The notes beneath the pieces were generated by a model that was given only the letters and a program-made list of their open reading frames with translations, was not told where the DNA came from and searched no databases. The position numbers and the translations under genes are program-made. A stretch of 64,000 bases of DNA from Eleusine coracana subsp. coracana (lineage: Eukaryota; Streptophyta; Magnoliopsida; Poales; Poaceae). Shown piece by piece: positions 35,457-46,424 of the stretch (position 1 is the first letter of the stretch; each line of letters opens with the position of its first letter). Where the stretch lies: assembly GCA_032690845.1 (NCBI GenBank), contig CM064427.1:13155501-13219500 (forward strand), given 5' to 3'.

Positions 35457-37077
35457 TGCAAATGCAAATGACGCAATGCAATGCATGGCTTCTCTTCTAC
35501 CCTTAAATCTTAACAAAAGAAAGTGAGGACTGCAAACACATTGCTCATTTGCATCTAATGGAAAGTGAAAAATACAAAATTATTATGTATGCACTTCATC
35601 ATAGACTTCAACTTCGAATTCAAATAGTTAGAATCCATAATTTAATAAATGAAGTTCAAGACACCAATAACTTCCCATTTAGCAATTTATCTGGCTAGTA
35701 TGAATGATTCAAATTTTGTGAAGGCAATTCAAATAATAGAGTTAAAGTAAGATCACAACGCTACGTTTACTTGCCTCCACCAATCAACAAAAGGGAGCTA
35801 AGCACGGTCCAATGAGACACCACCTGATCATATAAGTAATTCTAAGCATAAAAACATGCATACAAATAATGCAAACAACAAGTAAAGCGCTCCTACAACC
35901 ACTCGCAAAGATAACCCCCCAAATAGTCCCATAACGCCAAAACTGTCTCACAGGACAATGAGTTTTACATTTTTGTAACTATTTTTATACAATAGGAAAA
36001 AGGATAAATGATAACACTAAGAGCATCTACAGAAACCAATCTAAAACTTTGGTATCTAACACAAAATTTAGTTTTAACATCTACTAGACATAAAACAGTC
36101 TATAAAACAGCATTGCAATCTATCCTCTTAGTGCAGGATAGTCAATTTCAAAAATTCATATCTCACTGAATACTTCTCTAAATATAATGATTAAATACTC
36201 CATAGAAAGGTGATCAAATTTACTACAATAGCTTCCATAACACAAAATACAAATTTGGCCTCTAGGATGCCTTAACTAGCCATGCAACATATACTGACAG
36301 AATTGCGACTGACAAAAACTGAAAATTTGATAGTCATATTCGGAGAAGTGTATCTCCTATTATACTGAACCAAAAGTTCCGTTTAAATACTCCTTGGAAA
36401 GATAATAAAAAACTCTACAACTTTATTATTCTGACAAATTTGATGTTCGAACCCTAAGGGCCTCAAAAACAGGATTTAATAGATGCTGCGCTGATTGATA
36501 ATACAGACAACTGTAAGCACATGATTGACATGATGTCTTCACCGTGATTAGGACAGAACTACCAGGTACTATCAAGACAGAACAGAGGGGAAAACAAGGG
36601 GTTTGTATCTTGAATCAGTACCTAACACAAATATATGATCATCGATGAACTTCTCCCATCAACAACGATCCTTGTTTCCTCTGAAATCTGAACTATCCTG
36701 GGATCTTGTTGCTGATTGATGTGCCCCTCTCCCTCCTACCCTGAAGCAGCGACCATGAGAGGCAATCAAAAGGGAAGGGAAAAGGATGAAGAATACCAGG
36801 AGCAATCCTTTTTCACTTACCCCAGCTTGCAAGGAGATCAATTTGGCAACAATCACCAACCCCTGGGAGGAAGACGATGGAGAGACGACGCTTCTGTTTC
36901 TGTTCGTGGGAGAAACGATCAAAGGGGAAAAGGGAAGGACGTGGGTGGGAGGGCGGGAATGTGGGTTTAGAGACTAGAGTTGTTTGGTTTCTCTCTCCCA
37001 TTAATTGGGCCCTAATTAGGCCTTAATTACTCCACTTTAAACCCAAAACAGCACTGCTACTTAAACTGGGCGTTACA
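35457..37077 (-). mobile_element. probable old LTR remnant
   Basis: The right end, read on the minus strand, starts TGTAACGCCCAGTTTAAGTA, the look of a Gypsy-type LTR start, and the text at 36300-36480 resembles LTR/leader sequence. The left end and target-site duplication were not found. No gene inside; 36716-37001 is open on both strands but without a recognisable family. Confidence 0.35.
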
Positions 37078-37557
37078 TATTTTTATAATGGAGAAGTAAT
37101 ATGCAATGTCATATCATGCACCCTCGTCAGGTTCGATGCATGGCAGGAGAACACTGCGTAGGGAAACGCCAGCTTATCGCCTGCCGAAGTGACCCCCACA
37201 CCATCTGCTACCTCGAGCTCGGACGTGGCAAAGGATAAGGCCCGGAGGTCTGGCGCCCCGAGCATGGACGCGGGAAGCTCGATTGGCATGACGCGTGCCT
37301 GTTCTCCGCCTTCCCAATGGGTGAGCTAGGGTGCTCGCAGGTGTGTAGCGTGGATCATATCTTGCTGGCCATGGCAAGACACATGAGCGCGAACATCGGC
37401 ATGATGTCTGTGAAATTGTTTGTGGACATTTGGATGGAATCAGTTATGTCACGGCGCAGAATGGTGAGTGGGGAACAGGGATGGTTCGATGTAGGGTGAC
37501 ACGAGGGTCTTGGTGTCAAGACGGTTAATAGGAAGAGGATGTTTGCCATATTAAGCA
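37078..37557. other. GC-rich patch, possible gene scrap
   Basis: 37180-37500 is GC-rich and open in overlapping frames on both strands. No motif or family recognised; it is interrupted on the right by LTR B. Confidence 0.3.
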
Positions 37558-37562
37558 TTGAT

Positions 37563-39849
37563 TGTGACACTCCTAGTGTCATAAGGGTTCCAAGGATAAC
37601 ACTTAGTCAGCATGAGACCTAACACTAGGAATTTGAATTTAAATTTTTCAATTCAAATCGAATTCAAACTAAATTGAATGCCCCTTGCACTACAAGTCCC
37701 AAATTTTCAGTAAAAGTCACCACTGCAAAAATTATATGTTGTTGGTCATGGTCAAGTAGAATTTTAAGGATTTTCTCAGATTTTTCTTCCATAACTAAAG
37801 GCCCCAAATAAATGCTAGAATGGTCAAAACCCAGCTCTATTCACAAAATTCCTAATCAAATTTTAGTGGGAACTGATGGTAGTTAGTATTTTGATTAAAT
37901 TAAGCACATCGTGGGGAGCCTACCCTATTTTTGGTCTAATTTTAACAGCTCTAGATTAATTCAAACAAAAAATATCAAAAGCAGTCGGCTGTCAGGATTT
38001 GAAAAAGAAAGGAAAAAGAAAACTCCCTGCGGGCCCCACCTGTCAGTGACCCGAAACAAACACAACCGGCTGCCGCTGCCCTGCCCGACTCGGCGCGCGC
38101 CGCGTGGTCGTCGGCGTACGGCCAACGGCCGAAGCCGCGGATCGACGCCCTCACCCTGTGCCCCACTCAATAAGATATACCACTGGACCCATCATCACAC
38201 CCCGCTTACTTCCGCGAATAACAGTGTACATTAACGTATTTATTGAGGAAGTGCCATGAATCTTCTCTCATAGCATCATCTGTTGCATCATATAGATCAC
38301 GCCGTGAACCACGTGGAGTCGGGACCGGAGCAGGACCCAAAAGGAGCCAGAGGTGCCGTTGCTGAGCAAGAGCAGACCCAAGGCAAGCCCCGGTGCATAA
38401 TCCCTGTTTTAAATTTTTATTCTATCGTTAGCTAGGGATGTAAGTTTGCATATGCATTAAGTGATAGGAGTTGATTGAAACCTTAGCATGCAGTAGGTCC
38501 CTCCTTCCCGATTATTAGCCTCAGGACGGTAGTCGCTCTGCTTAAATTAGGACGACTACTCATCGAGTGGTATGGAGACCACTCGTAGATAGAGAATATT
38601 ATCACAAGGGAATGATATTGAATAAAGGAAAGTGTGGATGGGATCACAATGAAGACCGGGCGGGCAACTAGGTGGAAAGGGAAGGACAACTTGTCTTCAA
38701 GGAGGTAGCCCCGTCCGAGTCATCTAAGGCTACGTCTCGTGTCCGGTCCATGGGATCAAGTTTGAACGTACTGTTTGCATGCTGGAGATATAGGCCCAGT
38801 AAACCGATGTAGCTACGATTACCGCTTGGTCTGAAGATAGTCTTCTCCCTTCTTTGGTGGAACTGGGGCTGAGAGGAGAGAGCAATCCACCCACGGATGG
38901 CTGCACGGGGCGCATCGCGATGGGGGACCCTTCTCGGGGGAGTCTGGACACGGAAGACCCTGCGGAACCGTGAGCGAAAGGTTGCTCCATGCGGCTTCCC
39001 AGAAACGCATATGGGTCGTGCAAGCAGGTTTCTCCTGCAGGATGTAAATCGATTTGAGTCGCTGCCCCTCACAGTAACGAGTACCACTTGATCGCTGCTA
39101 CGGAACAGTACCGGAAGCCATTAAGATGATGGGTGGAGTTTAATACTGTTGTTTGAAATTAGTAAGATTGTATTGCAACCATGATTGTTATAGCTTTAGT
39201 GCAAACTAAATTTATTATTTCGCATGACAACTTAACTTGATGCTAAAACTTGATAAATAAGGATCCACTCTTAGGCGGGCTTTCTGGCAATATAAACCCT
39301 ATCCCTAGCCTTTGCATGTCTAGGTGTCGGCTGTAGTTGGCCATTTTGACGGGTCAGTCTTGCTGAGTAAATTAGTTACTCAGGGCGTAGCTCTATGTGT
39401 TTTTTTTTCAGATGACTAGGACGGAAACTGCCACTGCGGTGGGAGATTCCATTGGGAGGGCCAGCGCCCCGATTGCTGGAACATCGAATGGGAGCTGTGC
39501 ATGAATGAAGATAAGGAGTAGTTCCTTGCTTGCCGGTACGGTGCTTGAGCAAGGCACCTAATATGGCCGGGCTGTTCCCTGTGTGTCGTCGTGAGAGGGC
39601 GATTGTATCTTAGCTATTTCCTCGGCTGGTGTGTCAATGTTGAACAATTCGCTTCCGTAATTTACTTCTGTCAAAACTCTTGTTTGTAATATAACTTCGG
39701 ATTTATGTAAAACTCTGTTTCCCACCTATGCTCTTGTTGCAATTATATTGCTCTGTCATGTGTTATACTATTGAGCGCCACAGCGCGTGTCGTCACCCGA
39801 GAGAGATCCTGGAACGGAGCTGTCTCCATGGTAAGGCGGGTCCATGACA
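37563..39849 (+). mobile_element. solo LTR B (TGTGACA family, internally deleted)
   Basis: Starts TGTGACACTCCTAGTGTCAT and ends GGTCCATGACA. The flanks are TTGAT at 37558-37562 and 39850-39854, a perfect 5-bp duplication. Compared with LTR A it lacks the segment equivalent to 28546-30020, about 1.48 kb. The junction is near 38147 (GATCGACG joined to CCCTCACCC). Confidence 0.8.
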
Positions 39850-39854
39850 TTGAT

Positions 39855-41843
39855 CATGGTCATGTCCCGCCATGGACATGATGACGCCCCTCTGCCAAAT
39901 GAAACAGATATAATTTTTATTTGATAAGGATTTACTTGCAAAGAGTACATATGCCAACAGCATGCTACATATATATCATATTATACATGCTGATATAAAT
40001 GTTGTGCCCCCCCCCCCCCCAAATGTTTGCACGTCATGTTTATCCATCAACGTGCGGTGCATGCCTCCTGTCAGACTTTTTGCATGTGCCATGCGTGGTT
40101 GAATTTTCTATTTCCATTCTTGACGAAATCAAGAACTATGTGATGAAAAAGCAATCGCGTCTCTATCGAAGCTTTATGGCACAAGTCTCAATCAACGAGG
40201 TACACAGAGCTTCCATTTGATTTGTTTGGGATTTTTCGACCTAATTTGTTTCTCTATTTCTCCAGGATTCCATCAAGTATTACGTTGTTGAATGGATTGT
40301 TTTCACCCAACTATTCAGCCCATATTAAATGATGTCGGAAACCCCTGTATTGACGGTGACACAAAAAAAAAACATAAATGATCTCGCTTGTCTTCTGTTA
40401 CTATATGATGTTATCCGGAAACACTCAGTCACCTGATGCTGTCACAAGGCCCTGCATAGCTATTACTTCGTGTCGGTCCTCACTCTTGCCGGTTCCCTCC
40501 AAAGTCCCCGCAGTTGTAGTATCGATGTAGTGCTGCCACTGAAAAGAAAATTGGTGAGTACCTTATGCGGATGATAGTTCCTTGATACTAAGATCGAGAT
40601 GGACATGATTTTAGCTGTGGAGGAGGCTGCTGCTCCAAAGTCGTCAAGGCGAGCAGAGACGGATATACAAAAATCAATATTGTCCAGATTGAGAATTCAC
40701 TGGATGACTAAATGATCATGTGACGGCGAGGTTAAGTGGTATCAACCAGCTGCAACCTATTTCAACTTATCGTCCTGTAGGTTGACAGTTTGTACAGACT
40801 TGAACCATGAGTCACATTATTATGAGATCAAGCATGAGTGATGCTACCGTCTAGATGAGTGACGACTCCGATAAATGACTTGACCACGAGCATTGTCGTC
40901 ATTGAAGCTTGAAGATCATGCAGCAACCACCTCGTCTTTCATGAGGGTTAATGTCAAGCACCAATGAACAGCAGGACAACGCAATCCCGGTCAATGACTG
41001 ATTAATGAGAATACTTGTAGCAACAGTATGATGAAATTTCTTGGTGTACATCTGTGGGTGCATGTAGCCATGGCCTCCACCTTACTCAATTTCCACTTCT
41101 TTCCTGCGCACGCGACCGAAGCGAAGAAGAATAAAATAATCAAAGATTCAGGCGGTGCAACCTTGGCTCCACGATCAACGGAGATCCTGATCCTTTGGCC
41201 ACGTGAACGGACTCCCCGCCATGAGCGAACGAGCAGGTGGCCGGACAGCACAGGTTGCGGAGCACTGCAATGCATGCGGCGCGTCGAAAGTTATCGCTGG
41301 CGGAGTTTAGGATTGCTGGGTTGTCAAGTTAGTGAAGGTGGGTGGCAGGGGTGGAGGTTTCAGTGAGCTCCACTATCTGCCAAAGGGTTCTGGGACGGCG
41401 GCACGGCAGGGCAACGCTGTAGCCGTGGGCGGCAGAAGGATGGTGGGCAGGAAAGGTGATGAGGAGCTCAACAACGACGAGTTAGCGCAGGGGAGGGGGA
41501 GGGGACATCTACGAGTTAGTGCAGATGTGAATCGTGTTTGTGGATTCCAGTGAGTTACTTATTACACCACTGGGGACAACCGGAGGAGCAAGATTCGACG
41601 TCGGAGTTGCTGTGCACGAGAGGAAGACGACCTTGATGATTGATGGGTTGTCGACGCCGAAGCATTTTGGTGGTTCGACATATCGGCAATCCCCTGCCAA
41701 TGCACATGGTGGTGCGCCTCTTAGTGCTCCAGTGACACTCTGGTTTGGAGAAGCAAGGGCACCCAGGACGGACATGCGACAACGTAAGTCTGGTAGAGCG
41801 ATTTGCACGCTACTTGCATAAAGAAGCAGTTCGATTGCGGCGG
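39855..41843. other. unassigned sequence, possible exon scrap
   Basis: 40112-40197 on the plus strand reads DEIKNYVMKKQSRLYRSFMA then QVSINE before a GTACAC that could be a donor. 40264 onward reads DSIKYYVVEWIVFT after an AG. This may be two exons of a captured gene, but I do not recognise the family. Other open frames (41028-41366, 41332-41821) lie in GC-rich sequence on both strands and have no support. Confidence 0.3.
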
Positions 41844-41852
41844 CGATAGAAT

Positions 41853-42599
41853 GGAAAAAAATTTGGAGCGGCAGGGCCGCATTCCTCTTCTGTGCGACCC
41901 TGCCTCGATGAATGCCACGTGGACTAGAAATTGCATCTGAGGAAGGCTTGCTCGGGAATTACGGATTCCAAATCATGACATGGTGGCTCCGGCTCGGTTT
42001 TCAACTGTGGCATGCAACACATGTGCTAGCAGTCCCAGCGCCGGCTCGTAAGATGGCTCGTCGCAGATTGGAATCGATCGAGCGTTCGAGTTAGAAAACA
42101 ACGACGACGACGAGAAAAGTTTGCCTGAAGCTGCGCCGACGAAGGGCGCGTGCGAGCTGTCACCGCGTACGAGGGTCGAGCAGCAACAGAAACAACCTCT
42201 AATGGTGTGAGTCAGGCACGAGACTGCACCCCAGTCCAAGCCGCATAACCGCAAAGTTCACCGCAGAAACAAAAAGTTCAACAAAAATGATCACACATTT
42301 ACCTTGTGTACCTACTAATGCAACTATTTTAATATTCATGGGCATTAATCTCTGGCGGATCGCTGCTGCCGGCAATGGATCTCTATTAGGAGCGGCCATG
42401 GAAACTGAGCTAGCGCGTGTGTTGCATGTCACAGTTGGAAGCCGAACTGAATCACGTCTAGGAGCCGAGCCGAAGCCATGATGCCACGATTTGCACGGGA
42501 GCAAAGCCTTCCTCAGATGCGATTTCTGCTCCACGCGGCATCCATCTAGGCAGAGTCGCACGGAAAAGGAATGCGGCCCTGCCGCACCAAAATTTTTTT
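41853..42599. mobile_element. Mutator-like element with long inverted repeats
   Basis: A perfect 9-bp duplication CGATAGAAT (41844-41852 and 42600-42608) encloses inverted repeats of about 180-200 bp. Left and inverted right arms share AAAAAAATTT, GCGGCAGGGCCGCATTCCT, GCATCTGAGGAAGGCTT and a distal block with GACATG and CAACACA. The unique centre is roughly 42050-42400. No transposase is present, so it is a non-autonomous MULE; the centre could be captured sequence. Confidence 0.8.
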
Positions 42600-42839
42600 C
42601 GATAGAATTGTCCAAAACAGAATGGATCCATGAAAGAAGACAGAAACTTCCTACCACGTTACCATGACACGAAGGCGACTATGATGGACGGATATATAGG
42701 ATCCAATGCAAAACAAGAGCGGTCTAGCTGACGTACATCATGTAGATTGACCTTATGTAAGGTGTGTGAAATGAAAGCTACATTTTGGGTTAGGTCATTG
42801 GATTGTAACCTCTTTTCACTACCAAACCGATCATTTGCC

Positions 42840-43719
42840 ATGTGCGGAAATGTTTGCCGAGTGCATTTCATCGGACACTCGGCAAACAACATATTTGACA
42901 AGGGCCCAACTGGCAAGCCCTCAGCAAAAAAAAAAATAATAATACAACACACGGCAAATACGTCTCACGACAAAAAGTTTCAGGTTTTTTTATCCTAATT
43001 GCTTAACAATGTACCAAGTACCTAGAAAAAGTGGCACTAGCTCTGCCCTCTCAGCATTGACGCGTATAATTGTTGCTTATAATACTACTACTAGAACGAA
43101 ACAGGATGCCATTGACTCATAAAATTGTTGCTTATAGTACTAGTACTAGAACAAAACAAGAGATAGATGTTGGTTGCCAAAAAGTGATTGAGCGGCAGGC
43201 AGATACGATGTGCTCATCTGCGTTGGAGGACAGCGCGGTTGCAAACCATGTGGCAGCAGTCAGCAGTATCTAGTTAGCGGTACTTAATCATTATTGGTAC
43301 TTTATTCAAGTTTATAGGTCACGCGTAACCTAGTTAGACGTCTCCTATTCAAAAGAGATATGGTTGGAAATATGCAGATTTTTGCATATCTAATTGTATC
43401 TATTTTGAATTGTCCATGTTTTTTGGACAGCCCAAGGATGTATGGATGTGGTTTGTTTCCATGGTTTACTCTGATTTAATAGAGAGTTTCGACATCATCT
43501 CCCTATTGTTCTTCGGATACACAATCTCCTTACTAGGATGAGTATTTGGAGAACAGCGGGGAGGTGCTGCCGAAATTCTGTATCAAATAGGAGTAGACAT
43601 GGAAACAAACCACATCTACGGATTCTCGGGTGGGATTAGGACCTATCTTCACCTACTAGAGAATATAAACATCATGTAGATGCAATTGATTTTGATATTA
43701 CTTGCTGATATGCTAGAGC
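42840..43719 (+). other. CACTA-4 5' subterminal and leader region
   Basis: 42830-42970 has GCCGAGTGCATTTCATCGG, ACACTCGGCAAAC and ACACACGGCAAAT copies. The rest to 43719 is non-coding leader. A 40-base phrase with GCTTATAATACTACTACTAG recurs slightly changed at about 43075 and 43130. Confidence 0.55.
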
Positions 43720-45797
43720 ATGGGTGACCGTGGGTGGATGTACAAGGGCTTTCATAAGAAGACCAATGAATGGCTTGAGAAGACCGAAGCTTTCGTGGAA
43801 TGGGCATTTTGTAAGGGAGACCATGAAGAAACATCTTTGCAAACACGGATTTATGTCAGACTATACCCGGTGGACCTTCCATGGTGAAGTCGATCGTATG
43901 GGAGACGAGGTCGTGAGACAACGCATCGATGTGCATGATGCTGATGCCTGGGTAGGAGACATGTTACATGACTATCATGAAGCACACTTTGATGAGGAAT
44001 GTAGGGAGGAGGAGCTAGAGGAAACCGCAAAGGCGTATTACCACATGTTGGATATGGCGCAACATCCTCTTCACGGACATACCAAGGCTTTTCAATTGGA
44101 CGTGATTGCATGTCTAATGGCCGTAAAGTCCTAGTTTAGCTTGAGTCGAGATGCCTTTGATATTATGTTGATGGTTTTTGGAAGGCTATTGCTAGAAGGT
44201 CACATTCTACCCAAGAGCATGTATGAGTTGCAAAAAGTACTTCATGCACTGAAGATGTCATATGAGCAGATACATGTGTGTCCGAATGGATGCATCTTAT
44301 TTGGGAAAGAGCATGCAGAAGCAAAGTACCATGCAAAGTGTGGTACCTCTAGATTCATGGAGGTAGACGCTGGTGACGGTCGAAAGGGGCAATTTACGGT
44401 CCCTCAAAAAGTTCTAAGGTACCTTCGGTTCATACCTAGGATCCAACGACTTTTATATGACTGAGGAATCTGTGAAATGATGACATGGCATAAAAAGGAA
44501 TTCATTACAACCCTGATAAGATGGTACATCCATTCGATGTTGAAGCATGGCAATATTTTGACAGGAGGCATCTGGACAAAGCTGATGATGCTCGTAATGT
44601 ACGTGTTGCACTCGCAACAGATGGGCTCAATCCTTATGAAATGGGGGCAGTCTCATACAGCTGTTGGCTCATATTCGTTATCCCCCTCAATCTCCCCCCT
44701 GGCGTCGTCTTCCAACGATAGAATATATTTTTGTCATTGATAATTCCTGAACACCCTGAGAATAATATGAGTGTGTTGATGGAGCCGTTGGTTGATGATT
44801 TGCTCCAAGCTTGGGAGGAAGGGGTATAGACATACAACCGATCTTCAAAGACAAACTTCAAAATGCATGTTTGGTACCACTACTCCCTTCATGACGTGCC
44901 AACGTATGGGGTATTTTGCGGATGGTGCTTTCATGGGAGGTTTCCATGCCCAATATGCAAGGCAAATCTGAAGTTCATTTGGTTGCTGAAGGGTGGCATG
45001 TATGTTGCATTCGACAAACATTGACAATTCCTTCCTCTTGATCATCCGTTTAGACAAGATATCAAGAACTTTTTAAAAGGTGTCGTAGTTACTGACCCTC
45101 CACCGCAGATGATGATAGGTGCCAAAATTCTTGCTCAGTTAGAGGCGCTCCAGTTCAATGAAAAAGAAGGTTGTTTTGTGGGATATAATGAGCTACATGC
45201 TTGGGCTCAGAAGTGTGGATTATGGAGGCTCCCCTATTTTATTGACCTTCTTCTTCCGCATAACATTGATCTAACGCACACAGAAAAAAATATCGATGAG
45301 GCACTTTGGGCAATGATCATGGACATCATTGATAAGACAAAGGACAATATTAAGGCTAGATTGGATCAAGCAATGTTATGTGATAGACCAAACCTAAAAT
45401 GGTGCCTCCTAGTGCCGACAGGTCGAGATGTAGAAAGCCCAAGGCCGATTACGTGTTGATGAGGGCCTAAAGGAGGGAAGTGCTACAATGGTTCCAAACA
45501 TTAATGTTCCCTAATGGGCATGCAACAAATCTGAGGAGGGGGTTTGAAGTTAGATACTATGTGTATCAATGGGCTCATGGGTCAAGACTACCACATATGG
45601 CTTGAGCGGCTTCTTCCGGTGATGGTTCGAGGCTATATCCCTGATCATATCTGGTTAGTGCTGGCAGAGTTGAGCTATTTCTTTCGCTAGCTTTGTGCCA
45701 AGGAGTTATCTAAGACCGTGATTATAGACATGGAAAAATTGTCTCTTGTGTTGATCTGTAATTTGGATAAGATCTTTCCACCCGACTGGAAAGAAGT
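43720..45797 (+). pseudogene. TNP2-type CACTA transposase (CACTA-4)
   Basis: Starts MGDRGWMYKGFHKKTNEWLE at 43720, then HLCKHGFMSDYTRWTFHGE, then a Transposase_21 core with YEQIHVCPNGCILFGKEH, and LATDGLNPYEMGAVSYSCW. A DUF4218 part at 45560-45790 reads PVMVRGYIPDHIW. This is the cutting transposase of the En/Spm family. The cysteine part of the transposase-associated domain is deleted after VEWAF (43800-43820). Stops lie at about 44133, 44461, 44719 and 45022, and there are frame changes near 44500 and after 45459. The DUF4216 domain is missing, cut off at about 45797 where foreign sequence begins. This lineage is distinct from CACTA-1 and CACTA-2. Confidence 0.8.
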
Positions 45798-45846
45798 AAG
45801 TAGCTTACGTATTATCGCTACTTTTTCATTGTGGGACATATATATC

Positions 45847-46258
45847 TGAGATACCTAACCACTCGGCTATATGGCCGAGTGGGCCAGAGGCTCGGTTACG
45901 AAGCATTAAAAATTAAGGTCCAGAAGATAATTACTCGGATATTTGTTTAGAGTAGACTATAAGTTAGGTTAAGAGATATGGTGTATAGATAGAATCAAAT
46001 GTAACCGAATGATAGATTACCATGTAAACCACTACCCTTTGGATATATAAGGAGGGCAGGGGGTCCTTGAAGTTCATCGGAGCTCGTATTGGGAACCATT
46101 GCTCAGTTCGAACCCTAGAAATACAAGAACACCAAAATAGGACGCAGGGTTGTTATCCTACGGGAGGCTCAAACCTGTATAAACCCTGTGCCCTGTGTCT
46201 ATCGGCTTTCATACTCATATGCATACCTAGAATAGCTATCGAGATCATTTCATTTGTT
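45847..46258 (+). mobile_element. LTR fragment (Gypsy-like)
   Basis: Starts TGAGATACCTAACCACTCGG with an inverted pair CTCGGCTATATGGCCGAG. A promoter-like GGATATATAAGGAGGGC lies at 46039, followed by R/U5-type text including CAAAATAGGACGCAGGGTTG and CTCAAACCTGTATAAACCC. This is the style of grass Gypsy LTRs. The right end merges into the LINE without a clear CA plus duplication, so the right border is approximate. Confidence 0.5.
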
Positions 46259-46424
46259 ATTGCTACCTTATCATTTTTTCTAGAATGCGTAGGAGAGCTG
46301 CGATCATTTTATTAAGAAGAAGAGTGTTACACGTTGTGCACTCCGGTAAGGGAGAGCACTTACTACAAAACGCCGACTAGATGGCGCACCATAAGATGGA
46401 ATATAAGGAAGATTTCAGACCCTA

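Noticed and set aside
41028..41366. 112-codon open frame with a signal-peptide-like start
   Set aside because: The hydrophobic start is followed by Arg/Trp/Ser-rich text without motif; it overlaps an equally long antisense frame.
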